Shown here piece after piece: positions 50,697 to 59,185 of a stretch of 64,000 bases of DNA. A program made the position numbers and the translations under genes. The stretch spans positions 1 to 64,000 of the forward strand of contig CAKZVT010000046.1 of assembly GCA_937922435.1 (NCBI GenBank), in the 5' to 3' direction. Under the pieces are notes generated by a model. That model was not told the DNA's origin. It was given only the letters and a program-made list of their open reading frames with translations, and did no database searches. This DNA comes from an uncultured Prevotella sp. GTDB taxonomy: Bacteria > Bacteroidota > Bacteroidia > Bacteroidales > Bacteroidaceae. The first letter of the stretch is position 1. Each line of letters starts with the position of its first letter.

Positions 50697-52409
50697 ATGA
50701 AAACCAAGATATATTTATTCGGTTCGCTCCTGGCTGTCGGATTGTTGACTACTTCATGCGCCGAAGATTTCCTCGACCAGGAGAATACTACCAGCCCCAA
50801 CGCCGAGACTTTCTTCAACAGCGACGAGGCCATCGACCAGGCAATGTATCCGCTTTACAACTATGTGTGGAACAGCTTTAACGACAAAGGCTATTACGGC
50901 ATGGGCGACGGAAGGGCCAACAACATAACGGCGCAATACTCTGATTACATCTATCCCTACACCAATTTCAACGAGACATCGCTAAGTCCCGGTCTGCAAG
51001 ATGCTTGGGGAGCGCTTTACTCTGTCGTTGCGCAGGCAAGCAACGCGCTGAACAACATCAAAACCCGCTCTACATCTAATGTAAGCGAAGAGGCGAAGAC
51101 GCGCGGCATGGCCGAGGCTCGCTTCATGCGCGGTGTGGCTTACTGGTATATCGCTTCGCTGTGGGGCGATGCAATCATCTATGAAAATACGAGCGATTTG
51201 GTCAACAACTATGTAATACCGGCCAATCCGCAGATTGACGTGATGGAGTTTGCCGTCCGCGACCTTGAATATGCTGCCGCCAACCTGCCTGAAACGTCGC
51301 CTGCCGCAGGGCGTGTGAACAAGTACAGTGCTTACGGAATGCTCTCACGCGTATATCTCTCGATGGCGGGACTTACCACAGACGGGCAGTATGACGGGAC
51401 GAACGCTGCTACCGACTTCAACCGCGGAACGCGTAACACCTATTATCTCGACCTTGCTAAGAAGGCGGCTCTCAAAGTAGTGGAGGAGTCGAGCTTTGAC
51501 TTGATGGATGAGTATGGCGACTTGTTCAAGATTGAAAACAACAACTGCAAGGAAGACATGTTCCAGCTTCAGTGGAACCAAGGCTCTACTGACGCTATCG
51601 GTTGGGGCTGCAACCAGACCATTACGTCGTATTTCGGATGGTCAACGCTGGTCTGTGACGGTACAAACTGGGGCGGAGCTACTTACTGCTCTTGGGACTT
51701 GTTCCAGGAATATGAGGCCAACGACAAGCGCAAGCATGAGTCTGTGGCTTGGTATGGAGAAGAATATCCCGAGCTTAACACTCGTGGCGGTGGTTATACT
51801 TATGGTGTAACGGAAGACGCAGGAAGCCAAGGTGCTAATATAAGAAAGTATGTAGTCGGTACAATCGACGACAACGGCGTAAGCTACAAGCAGTCAAGCG
51901 GTATCAATACGCACATGCTCCGTCTGGCAGAAGTTTACCTCAACCTGGCCGAGGCGATACTTGGCAACGGCCAGTCTACCAGCGACCAGACCGCGCTTTA
52001 CTACTTCAACAAGTTGCGTACACGCGCCGGTCTTGCCACAAAGAGCTCCATATCATACGAAGACTTGCGCCATGAGCGCCGCGTAGAGTTGGCTTTCGAG
52101 GGACAGTATTGGTACGACTTGCTCCGCCGCTCGTACTACCAGCAGCAGGAAGTCATCAACTACATCAACAATCAAGACCGCAACGCGTCTTATTACGATT
52201 CTGAAACTCATGAGTACAAGCTTGACGATGACTGGACCAATCCCGGTCCCGGTGTGGGTGTTGCCACAGAAAGAAGCCTGCGCCTGCCTTACTCTGACGC
52301 AGACCAGAACCGCAACCACTATCTCCAGACCGACGGTAACGGCAAGCTTCAGACCGTGCCTTACGAGTTTGGCGAGCGTGAAGTGTCAGAAGAAGAACTG
52401 TTTAATTAA
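50697..52409 (+). CDS. SusD-like glycan-binding lipoprotein (xylan operon)
   Basis: 570 residues; lipobox LTTSCAEDFLDQ (Cys near 21), N-terminal RagB/SusD TPR-like half (FNSDEAIDQAMYPLYNYVW... AEARFMRGVAYWYIASLWGDAI) and the C-terminal signature LRLAEVYLNLAEAILG... YYFNKLRTRAG... LRHERRVELAFEGQYWYDLLR. Surface partner of the SusC protein; caps the barrel and binds glycan. Starts 50 bases after susC. Confidence 0.96.
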   Translation: MKTKIYLFGSLLAVGLLTTSCAEDFLDQENTTSPNAETFFNSDEAIDQAMYPLYNYVWNSFNDKGYYGMGDGRANNITAQYSDYIYPYTNFNETSLSPGLQDAWGALYSVVAQASNALNNIKTRSTSNVSEEAKTRGMAEARFMRGVAYWYIASLWGDAIIYENTSDLVNNYVIPANPQIDVMEFAVRDLEYAAANLPETSPAAGRVNKYSAYGMLSRVYLSMAGLTTDGQYDGTNAATDFNRGTRNTYYLDLAKKAALKVVEESSFDLMDEYGDLFKIENNNCKEDMFQLQWNQGSTDAIGWGCNQTITSYFGWSTLVCDGTNWGGATYCSWDLFQEYEANDKRKHESVAWYGEEYPELNTRGGGYTYGVTEDAGSQGANIRKYVVGTIDDNGVSYKQSSGINTHMLRLAEVYLNLAEAILGNGQSTSDQTALYYFNKLRTRAGLATKSSISYEDLRHERRVELAFEGQYWYDLLRRSYYQQQEVINYINNQDRNASYYDSETHEYKLDDDWTNPGPGVGVATERSLRLPYSDADQNRNHYLQTDGNGKLQTVPYEFGEREVSEEELFN

Positions 52410-52415
52410 TTAAAT

Positions 52416-52511
52416 GAGGTCATAAGGTTTGTGGGTTTTACGGTCGTGCGGTATGCTCAATAAACGTTGCAATGCCCATATAACCGTAAAACCTTATAAC
52501 CCCAAAACCGA
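52416..52511. repeat. Low-complexity hairpin of ATAACCTTATAACC words
   Basis: Left arm 52417-52445 (GGTCATAAGG, GGGTTTTACGGT) and right arm 52480-52511 (ACCGTAAAACC, TTATAACCCC) pair over at least 11 bp plus shorter stretches. Lies between the susD and glycan-binding genes of one operon, so it may modulate downstream expression rather than end it. Confidence 0.7.
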
Positions 52512-52542
52512 TGGATAAATAACATAAAACGACAAATTCATC

Positions 52543-53952
52543 ATGAAAACATTAAGATATATTTGGATGTTGTGCCTCGCGGTGGTTGCTGTCGGCTTCA
52601 CATCGTGCGACGATGACGATGAGGCTTCAGGCAGCTCGGCCATTACCGTGACGCAGATTTACCTTGAAGACGCCGACGCAACGGTGACCGACCGCCCCGT
52701 GGACTTTGTCCGTCTCGGCCAGACAATACGTATTGAAGGTTCCGGTTTCAAGGGACTGAAAGAGTTGTACATCAACGGTTACGAGACATACTTCAACACG
52801 GCGTATGTCACCAACACCAACATGATTGTGTCAGTAAGCACCGATACACCTGTGACTGACGCCGACCCGGAGGCGCGTAACACTATCCGCTTCGTCAAGA
52901 GCGGCACGGAGTATGTCTATGAGTTCGACATCCGCGCGGCTTCTCCTGTCATTACGAGCGTTGACAACACGCTGCCTCAACCCGGAGAGACCGTCACCGT
53001 CTACGGCGAGAACCTTCAGGAAACTACCTTTGTGACGCTGCCTGACGGCACGCAGGTGACCGACATCACCAATGCTCCCGAGGATGAAGAGGGCGAATGG
53101 TTTTCGTTCGTGATGCCGAGTGGTGTCAGCGGCTACGGTGCTTTCACCGTAACGTGTGCCAACGGCACGGCGAAGTCAGCCGAGTATTTTAACAACCGCA
53201 CTTGCATGGTGCTCGACTTTGACGGTACAGGCACACAAGGTGCATGGAATTGGAGCGAGACCGGCAGCATGATTGATGCTACTGACCTCGTTGACGACCC
53301 GCTTGGCACAGGCCGCGGCAAGGTGCTCAAAATCATCCCCGACCGCCTCTTGCAGGCCGGAGGCATAGCTGCAGGCAAGGCGCGTGCCACAGAATGCTGG
53401 ACGGCAGGCAAGGACGACGCTACGGGAATGGACGACTGGAGCCGCATGTACGAGTTTATTTCAGACACAACTCTGCTTACCGACGTAGCGTTCCAGTTCG
53501 ACATATACGTGCCTGACTCTTGGGTAGGTACCGGCCACATACAGCTTTGCCTGATGAACAACTTTAACTTCGGCGGCATAGGCTCTGACGACGATGCAGA
53601 CAGCAAGCAGTGCGCATTCTATTGCCCGTGGATAGTTGACGGCAAGGCCGTTCCGTTCTCTACCGAAGGTAAGTGGATGACGGTAACGATACCGTTCAGC
53701 GAGTTTGGCAAGTATGCGGCAGAGGTGGCTGACGGCGACGCTCCTACGTTTGCAGAAGTTGTGGCAGACCGTAATGCCGCTACATATTCAAACTTCGGCA
53801 TGGGCTTTGTCAACACCGACTTCACGCTTGACGGTCTCGAGGTAAAGTCTACCATCTGCAAGCAGGAAATCTACATAGACAACTGGCGCGTAGTACCGTG
53901 CAAGAGCGAGGTGATATCCGACTTCCCCGACGAGGAGGAGACGGCAGAGTAA
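52543..53952 (+). CDS. Surface glycan-binding lipoprotein with IPT/TIG domains (xylan operon)
   Basis: 469 residues; lipobox GFTSCDDDDE (Cys near 22), the acidic stretch after the cysteine being the surface-export signal. Two Ig-like IPT/TIG domains (about 35-130 and 135-220: ITSVDNTLPQPGETVTVYGENLQETTFVTLPDG). A C-terminal jelly-roll glycan-binding domain (about 225-460) ends in KQEIYIDNWRVVP. This is the organisation of the xylan surface glycan-binding protein of Bacteroides xylan loci. No catalytic motif is present. It captures xylan at the cell surface next to the GH10 enzyme (family knowledge plus context). Confidence 0.88.
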   Translation: MKTLRYIWMLCLAVVAVGFTSCDDDDEASGSSAITVTQIYLEDADATVTDRPVDFVRLGQTIRIEGSGFKGLKELYINGYETYFNTAYVTNTNMIVSVSTDTPVTDADPEARNTIRFVKSGTEYVYEFDIRAASPVITSVDNTLPQPGETVTVYGENLQETTFVTLPDGTQVTDITNAPEDEEGEWFSFVMPSGVSGYGAFTVTCANGTAKSAEYFNNRTCMVLDFDGTGTQGAWNWSETGSMIDATDLVDDPLGTGRGKVLKIIPDRLLQAGGIAAGKARATECWTAGKDDATGMDDWSRMYEFISDTTLLTDVAFQFDIYVPDSWVGTGHIQLCLMNNFNFGGIGSDDDADSKQCAFYCPWIVDGKAVPFSTEGKWMTVTIPFSEFGKYAAEVADGDAPTFAEVVADRNAATYSNFGMGFVNTDFTLDGLEVKSTICKQEIYIDNWRVVPCKSEVISDFPDEEETAE

Positions 53953-53971
53953 TAGGCGCATTCCGGCTAAC

Positions 53972-54023
53972 AAGTGACAAGCAGGCCGGGCGCAAGTAAC
54001 ACTTGCCGGCCTGCCCGTCACTT
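53972..54023 (+). promoter_or_regulatory. GC-rich hairpin between the glycan-binding and xylanase genes
   Basis: AAGTGAC 53972-53978 pairs with GTCACTT 54017-54023, then AGCAGGCCGG with CCGGCCTGC, then GCAAGT with ACTTGC: about 22 bp in one rod with small bulges. No T run follows. It may be an mRNA-processing or stability element, or an attenuator, lying 38 nt before the xylanase start. Confidence 0.7.
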
Positions 54024-54061
54024 AAAACCTGTCAACTTACAAACAATAAACAGAAAACATC

Positions 54062-55948
54062 ATGAAACTGAATAACATAATATTCCCCATGCTGGCAGGC
54101 TCGCTTCTGCTTGTCGGCTGTTACGACGAGAAGATGGACTGGCATACGCCCGACGGCCACAACCCCGTGACTACGGACGATATTCCGCTGCAATTGCAGG
54201 AGCAAATCGACCATTACGACTACATAAAGAACTACATGGCCGAGTATATGCCCGGCACGCCTATCGGCGTCGGCCTTTCGGCGGACAAGTATCTCGACGA
54301 GGACGACCCTGACTATGCGGCGCTGTGCGACAACAACTTCCAGCAGTATGTTACCGGTAACGCCATGAAGATGGACGCAATGGTGACGAGCAGCGGCGCG
54401 CTCAACACGACAAAGCTCGATGCTTTCCTTGCCAAGGCACCGGAGGACGTGCAGATATTCGGCCACAACTTCATTTGGCATACGCAGCAGCAGCAGACAT
54501 ACCTCTTGTCGTTGATAGCTCCGAAGATGATAGTAGAGACTGACGGAGACATTATTACAATGCTCCAGAATGGCGACTTTGAGACAGGGCAGCTTGACCC
54601 TTGGAACGGATGGGGCGGCGAGTCCACCCGTGAAGTAGTGGCGGGCGAGGGCGTTGACGGCTCGTATGCGGCTAAGCTTTACAACCCTGCGGCTGGCAGT
54701 GAGTATTCTTCGCAGTTCGTGTATAACCTTACCGAGCCGTTGGAAAACGGCAAGACATACGTCCTCCGCTTCCAAATCCGCGCGGCGGCGCCCGGCGGTT
54801 CTATCCAGTTTGCATGGCAGAACCTAAGCTATGGCAACGGCGAAATATACCACACGTTTGACAACATAGGCACTGACTGGGTTACTTTCGAGCAAGAGTT
54901 TACCTGCACCAAGGACGATGCACAGCAGCTCTGTTTCAACTTCGGAAAGGTAGCCACAACTTATTACATCGACAACATAGAGTTCGGCACACGCAAAGAG
55001 GAAGGCGCAAGCGTACAGGCCAACCGCGCAACGCGCGCTACCACTATCACCTACGAGCTCAAGACGCCCGAAGAGAAGCGTGCGGCGTTGCTCGGAGCCA
55101 TGGGGAGCTGGATAGGCGGAATGCTCCAGCATGTCAGCGGCGACCAGCGTTTCGTAGGCTGGGACGTAATCAACGAGCCTATTACCGACGACGGTCACTA
55201 CCGTGGAATAGACGGACGCTTCGGTGGTTCATGGGATGATGACAACGGCACCACCCATTATGACGCCGAGCCTACGGAGACGACTACCGAAGGCCTGAAC
55301 CTTAACTGGGGCAGCGGCCACTTCTACTGGGGCTACTATCTCGGCATGGACTACGCCGTAAAGGCGTTCGAGCTGGCGCGCCAGTACGCACCGGCCGACA
55401 TGAAGCTGTACGTAAACGACTACAACTTGGAGACAAACCCGTCGAAACTTGCCAAGCTCATCGAGTTTGTCAACTATATCGACCAGAACAGCACCACGCA
55501 GGTGGACGGCATAGCTACGCAGATGCACGTTGACATGAACAACCTTACACGCGAGCAGGTAGACCAGATGTTCCAGACTATGGCCGCCACGGGCAAGCTG
55601 GTACGCGTGAGCGAGCTTGACGTCAAGGTTGGCACGGCTACTCCTACGGCCGATGACTTGCAGAAGCAGTCGGACGTTTACCAGATGATAATCGAGTCAT
55701 ACAAGGAGAACGTGCCCGAGGCGCAGCGCGGAGGCTTCGTAATCTGGGGCGTGTCTGACGCCGCCGACGAGCACGTTTACTGGATACCTAACGACGCGCC
55801 CAACCTCTTCGACGCCAACTACGGGCGCAAGGTGGCTTACAAGGGCGTGTGCGACGGCATAGCAGGCAAGGACATCGGCGCGGAGTTTACCGGCGACATG
55901 TGGAAAGACGGAGCTACCGTTGAAGACGAGGAAGAGCCTGTCGAATAA
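54062..55948 (+). CDS. GH10 endo-1,4-beta-xylanase with inserted carbohydrate-binding module
   Basis: 628 residues, lipobox LLLVGCYDE (Cys20). The GH10 barrel is split: residues about 35-160 (including GHNFIWHTQ), then a carbohydrate-binding-module-like insert at about 165-310 (NGDFETGQLDPWNGWG... TYYIDNIEFG), then the rest of the barrel. Acid/base Glu372 is in DVINEP and the nucleophile Glu518 in VRVSELD. It cuts xylan main chains at the cell surface, feeding the SusCD transporter. The insert position is the one described for gut Bacteroides xylanases. The C-terminus ends in an acidic tail (EDEEEPVE). Confidence 0.95.
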   Translation: MKLNNIIFPMLAGSLLLVGCYDEKMDWHTPDGHNPVTTDDIPLQLQEQIDHYDYIKNYMAEYMPGTPIGVGLSADKYLDEDDPDYAALCDNNFQQYVTGNAMKMDAMVTSSGALNTTKLDAFLAKAPEDVQIFGHNFIWHTQQQQTYLLSLIAPKMIVETDGDIITMLQNGDFETGQLDPWNGWGGESTREVVAGEGVDGSYAAKLYNPAAGSEYSSQFVYNLTEPLENGKTYVLRFQIRAAAPGGSIQFAWQNLSYGNGEIYHTFDNIGTDWVTFEQEFTCTKDDAQQLCFNFGKVATTYYIDNIEFGTRKEEGASVQANRATRATTITYELKTPEEKRAALLGAMGSWIGGMLQHVSGDQRFVGWDVINEPITDDGHYRGIDGRFGGSWDDDNGTTHYDAEPTETTTEGLNLNWGSGHFYWGYYLGMDYAVKAFELARQYAPADMKLYVNDYNLETNPSKLAKLIEFVNYIDQNSTTQVDGIATQMHVDMNNLTREQVDQMFQTMAATGKLVRVSELDVKVGTATPTADDLQKQSDVYQMIIESYKENVPEAQRGGFVIWGVSDAADEHVYWIPNDAPNLFDANYGRKVAYKGVCDGIAGKDIGAEFTGDMWKDGATVEDEEEPVE

Positions 55949-55970
55949 ATAAAGCTGGTTGGTGTTTTTT

Positions 55971-56068
55971 AAAAAGGCCGTCTTTTACATTGTAAAAGGC
56001 GGTCTTTTAGCGTGCAAAAGGTCGCCTTTCGCCTCCTGAAAGACGGCCTTTTGCAGCGCGTTTTGCGG
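55971..56068. repeat. 22-nt palindromic-unit array (family A, copy 10)
   Basis: Four 22-nt steps from AAAAAGGCCGTCTTTTAC to GACGGCCTTTTGC plus a GCGCGTTTTGC end. Starts 23 bp after the xylanase stop, where it may also end transcription. The rest of 56069-56188 shows nothing beyond the guaA promoter. Confidence 0.88.
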
Positions 56069-56188
56069 CATGCGTGCAAGTGGCTGGATGTCAGCCGGTT
56101 GCGTTGCGGCCATACGCAAGGGTGGCAAAGACGTTGGCGAATATGATTATTTAGTGCGTCAAAACGGCTGATGAACAAAAATTTGTTG

Positions 56189-56196
56189 TACCTTTG
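56189..56196 (+). promoter_or_regulatory. -7 box (TACCTTTG) of guaA
   Basis: Exact TAnnTTTG; predicted transcript start near 56203, giving a leader of about 117 nt before the ATG at 56320. No clear -33 TTG at the right distance. Confidence 0.6.
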
Positions 56197-56202
56197 CAGC
56201 AA

Positions 56203-56319
56203 AATCCGCCGCAAGGCAGAAGGCTGCCGGTGGGCAGGTGCGTGCCGCCGCCCACGCAAGAGCTGACCGCCTTCTGCGCCAAAGGCTTCAGTGAACACAT
56301 TAAAATCCTGTTATATAAG
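56203..56319 (+). promoter_or_regulatory. Structured guaA leader
   Basis: Perfect 9-bp outer helix GCAGAAGGC (56216-56224) with GCCTTCTGC (56269-56277) enclosing a stem GTGGGC (56230-56235) with GCCCAC (56250-56255). This reading does not match the purine or ppGpp/PRPP riboswitch patterns I know. In-frame codons run back to 56194, but translation there is excluded by the promoter. Confidence 0.5.
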
Positions 56320-57861
56320 ATGCAAAAAATCATCATTCTCGACTTCGGTTCGCAGACCACGCAGCTTATAGGCCGACGTGTGCGCGAGCTTGACACGTTC
56401 TGCGAAATCCTGCCTTACAACAAGTTTCCGCAGGACACGACGGGCGTTATCGGCGTAATCCTCAGCGGTTCGCCTTACTCCGTGCACGACCCCGAGGCGT
56501 TTAAGGCCGACTTGAGCCAGTTTGTAGGCAAGTTCCCCGTTCTCGGAATATGCTACGGGGCGCAGTTCATAGCCGCCCAGAACGGCGGAAAGGTGGAAAA
56601 GACCAACACGCGCGAATACGGACGCGCACACCTGACATCGTTCGACGCGCAAAACCCGTTGTTCCGCGGCTTCAAGGAAAACTCGCAGGTATGGATGAGC
56701 CACGGCGACACCATCACGGCAATACCGGCCGACTGTCACGCCATAGCCTCCACGGCCGACGTTCAGTTTGCCGCTTACGCCAGCACGGAGAAGCCCCTTT
56801 GGGCGGTGCAGTTCCACCCCGAAGTGTTCCATACGGAGCAGGGCAAGCAACTGCTGCAGAACTTCGTTGTTGACATCTGCGGAAGCCGCCAGGAGTGGAG
56901 CGCGGCTTCGTTCGTCGAGACTACGGTGAAAGAGCTGAAGGAACAGCTTGGCGACGACCGCGTAATACTCGGACTCTCGGGCGGAGTAGACTCCTCCGTA
57001 TGCGCAACGTTGCTCAACCGCGCCATCGGCTCGAACCTTACGTGTATCTTCGTAGACCACGGAATGCTGCGCAAAAACGAGTTCCAGAAGGTTATGGACG
57101 CGTACAAGGGCCTTGGGCTTAACGTCATCGGCGTTGACGCGAGCGACAAGTTCTTCAAGGATTTGGAGGGAGTTACCGACCCGGAGCAGAAGCGCAAAAT
57201 AATAGGACGCGACTTCGTAGAGGTGTTTAACGCCGAGGCTAAGAAAATAACCGACGCCAAATGGCTGGCGCAGGGCACAATCTACCCCGACCGCATAGAA
57301 AGCCTTAGCATCACGGGCATGGTAATCAAGAGCCATCACAACGTAGGCGGACTGCCCAAGGAGATGCATCTGCAACTCTGCGAGCCGCTGAAATGGCTGT
57401 TCAAGGACGAGGTGCGCCGCGTAGGCTACCAGCTCGGCATGCCCGAACGGCTTATCAAGCGCCACCCGTTCCCCGGTCCTGGCCTGGCCGTGCGCATTCT
57501 CGGCGACATAACGCGCGAGAAAGTACGCATACTGCAAGACGCCGACGACATTTACATTGAGAACATGCACAACTACGTTTGCGAGGACGGCGAGTCGCTG
57601 TATGACAAGGTTTGGCAGGCCGGCACGGTGCTTCTCTCTACAATACGCAGCGTCGGCGTGATGGGCGACGAGCGCACTTACGAGCACCCCGTAGCCCTGC
57701 GTGCCGTAACAAGTACCGACGCCATGACCGCCGACTGGGCGCACCTGCCTTACGACTTCATGGCGAAAGTGTCTAACGAAATCATCAACAAGGTGAAGGG
57801 CGTCAACCGCGTATGCTATGACATCTCGTCAAAACCGCCATCGACAATAGAGTGGGAGTGA
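56320..57861 (+). CDS. guaA: GMP synthase (glutamine-hydrolysing)
   Basis: 513 residues from ATG 56320, the standard start (MQKIIILDFGSQTTQLIGRRV). Class I glutamine amidotransferase domain with catalytic Cys78 in LGICYGAQF and later FHPEV (His, Glu). ATP-pyrophosphatase domain with P-loop LGLSGGVDSSV. C-terminal dimerisation domain ends YDISSKPPSTIEWE. Converts XMP to GMP with glutamine and ATP. Own promoter and long folded leader; intrinsic terminator downstream. Confidence 0.97.
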   Translation: MQKIIILDFGSQTTQLIGRRVRELDTFCEILPYNKFPQDTTGVIGVILSGSPYSVHDPEAFKADLSQFVGKFPVLGICYGAQFIAAQNGGKVEKTNTREYGRAHLTSFDAQNPLFRGFKENSQVWMSHGDTITAIPADCHAIASTADVQFAAYASTEKPLWAVQFHPEVFHTEQGKQLLQNFVVDICGSRQEWSAASFVETTVKELKEQLGDDRVILGLSGGVDSSVCATLLNRAIGSNLTCIFVDHGMLRKNEFQKVMDAYKGLGLNVIGVDASDKFFKDLEGVTDPEQKRKIIGRDFVEVFNAEAKKITDAKWLAQGTIYPDRIESLSITGMVIKSHHNVGGLPKEMHLQLCEPLKWLFKDEVRRVGYQLGMPERLIKRHPFPGPGLAVRILGDITREKVRILQDADDIYIENMHNYVCEDGESLYDKVWQAGTVLLSTIRSVGVMGDERTYEHPVALRAVTSTDAMTADWAHLPYDFMAKVSNEIINKVKGVNRVCYDISSKPPSTIEWE

Positions 57862-57898
57862 CCCTTCGGCTTCTCTCGGCATACATGTTTTTATCATG

Positions 57899-57945
57899 TC
57901 ATCCCGGCAATGTACAAAAACGCACATTGCCGGGATGATTGTTTA
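57899..57945 (+). terminator. Terminator-like hairpin after guaA
   Basis: Perfect 15-bp stem 57899-57913 with 57924-57938 (TCATCCCGGCAATGT type), 10-nt loop, then TTGTTTAT. Confidence 0.85.
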
Positions 57946-58068
57946 TGCTCCGTATGTTATTAGCTTCTGCGGCGTAAATAACGTTAAGGCGCTGTGTTAT
58001 GTCGTTAAAAACAATGCAAAATATCCGTAAATGCCATTCTGTGTTTCCGCTTTCACGACATAAAGGCT

Positions 58069-58076
58069 TAACTTTG
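58069..58076 (+). promoter_or_regulatory. -7 box (TAACTTTG)
   Basis: Exact TAnnTTTG 20 nt before the ATG at 58097; it rules out the in-frame upstream start at 58076. Confidence 0.55.
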
Positions 58077-58096
58077 TGGCGACAATTCGAGCCTTG

Positions 58097-58579
58097 ATGC
58101 ACCGTTGCTTTTACATATCGCTGTTGATGATTGCAGGCGTGGCCGCCGAAGGCCGCGCCCAGCTGTCCGCCGTAGTGTTCGACATGGAGACGCGGCGGTG
58201 CGTACCCGATGTCAAGGTGTACGTCAATCCGCGCGGCACTGTCGTGACCGACCGCTACGGGCGGTTTGTCATTACAGGCAAGTGTAACGGCATTACCTTG
58301 TCTCATGGCAGCTACGAGGCCCTGTCGCTTGCCAGGTCGTCAGTGCGCGACACCGTCTGGCTGCTGCCCAAGATGCGGCGGCTTGACGAGGTGGTGATTT
58401 ACGGCAAGAAGCCAAGGCCGGGCTTCGACATCGGCGAGGCCACGCACCGTGCCGTTCAAGGTGCAGGCGTAAGAGGCGGCTCGGGCGCAAGTTTTGACTT
58501 CATGTCCATATTCAATCCAAAGGCGCGCAAGCACGCCAAGCGGCGCAAGAAAATCAAGGAGATGCTTGACAAGTACTGA
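58097..58579 (+). CDS. Small secreted protein with carboxypeptidase-regulatory-like domain
   Basis: 160 residues; signal peptide MHRCFYISLLMIAGVAAEGRAQ. Residues 22-95 form a regulatory-like beta sandwich (LSAVVFDMETRRCVPDVKVYVNPRGTVVTDRYGRFVITG), as in the N-terminal extensions of TonB-dependent receptors and other envelope proteins. The remainder is basic (KARKHAKRRKKIKEMLDKY). Function unknown. Ends just before a cluster of three repeat families. Confidence 0.8.
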   Translation: MHRCFYISLLMIAGVAAEGRAQLSAVVFDMETRRCVPDVKVYVNPRGTVVTDRYGRFVITGKCNGITLSHGSYEALSLARSSVRDTVWLLPKMRRLDEVVIYGKKPRPGFDIGEATHRAVQGAGVRGGSGASFDFMSIFNPKARKHAKRRKKIKEMLDKY

Positions 58580-58596
58580 TTATTTCCATAGTTTTT

Positions 58597-58756
58597 TACT
58601 GTCACACTGTCACCTCGTAGGTAAAAACCTGTGCTTCAACAGCTTACGGCGTGACATTAAGCGTGACATTGGTGACAGTAAACTTGTCGCCAATGTCACG
58701 CTTAACTTTTTGACAACCAGCGGTTTACACGCCGTGTGACAGTGTGACATCGTTTT
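58597..58756. repeat. GTGACATT repeat element (family C, copy 2)
   Basis: Outer inverted pair GTCACACTGTCAC and GTGTGACAGTGTGAC; inner arms of 21 nt with one mismatch around AAGCGTGACATTGG and CCAATGTCACGCTT. The right end matches the right end of the copy at 259-460. Together with the next two entries it forms a 530-bp repeat island between convergent genes. Confidence 0.8.
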
Positions 58757-58782
58757 CAGCAATAAATCCACCCGGTTAACGT

Positions 58783-58907
58783 TGCGCAAAACACGGCCTT
58801 TCGCATTCCAGTTTGCCGTGTTTTGCAGCGTAAAAGACCGTGTTTTGCAGCGTAAAAGACCGTGTTTTGCAAGCTGAAAGGCCGTCTTTTGCTGACTGAA
58901 AGGTGGC
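58783..58907. repeat. 22-nt palindromic-unit array (family A, copy 11)
   Basis: Five units; the central two (CGTGTTTTGCAGCGTAAAAGAC) are identical, which fixes the unit length at 22 nt. Starts GCGCAAAACACGGCC and ends GCTGACTGAAAGGTGGC. Confidence 0.9.
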
Positions 58908-58921
58908 ATTCTTTTTCAGTG

Positions 58922-58967
58922 GTTTCTGTGTTTAGACTGTTTCTGTGTTTAGACTGTTTCTGTGTTT
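58922..58967. repeat. 17-nt tandem repeat, 2.7 copies
   Basis: GTTTCTGTGTTTAGACT repeated twice in full plus 12 bases, bridging the family A and family B elements. Confidence 0.9.
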
Positions 58968-58968
58968 C

Positions 58969-59128
58969 GGCGTGATTTGCAATCCGCCGAAATATGCTAT
59001 AAGGATTTGCAATCCGCTCAAACCGTTAAGCCTCGACGTCAACAAACAAGGAACATTAATCGGATTGCAAATCCTTATAGTAAGAACTGGCGGATTGCAA
59101 ATCCGCCAGAACAGAAAATCCGCCAGAA
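58969..59128. repeat. REP-like GGATTTGCAATCC element (family B, copy 2)
   Basis: Same design as 24331-24467: two cores with CTATAAGGATTTGCAATCCGC, a 45-nt middle, then two inverted cores with GGATTGCAAATCCTTATAG and GGCGGATTGCAAATCCGCC. The half-elements are conserved with the first copy, the middle is not. Confidence 0.88.
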
Positions 59129-59131
59129 CAG

Positions 59132-59169
59132 ACAAAAAGGAGGGACAAATGCTTGTCCCTCCTTTTTGT
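59132..59169 (-). terminator. Intrinsic terminator of the DUF4957-type lipoprotein operon
   Basis: Perfect 17-bp stem 59132-59148 with 59153-59169, 4-nt loop, T run inside the arm on either strand. Works best for the minus-strand operon ending at 59186. Confidence 0.88.
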
Positions 59170-59185
59170 TTGTAGAGTTAAGTTG

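Noticed and set aside
56194..56319. N-terminal extension of GuaA
   Set aside because: The extension begins inside the -7 box, is proline-rich and unlike any GMP synthase start.
56203..56319. Purine riboswitch upstream of guaA
   Set aside because: The three-way junction and conserved loop sequences of that class are not visible.
56311..57744. 477-codon minus-strand reading frame over guaA
   Set aside because: Shadow of guaA; no recognisable protein.
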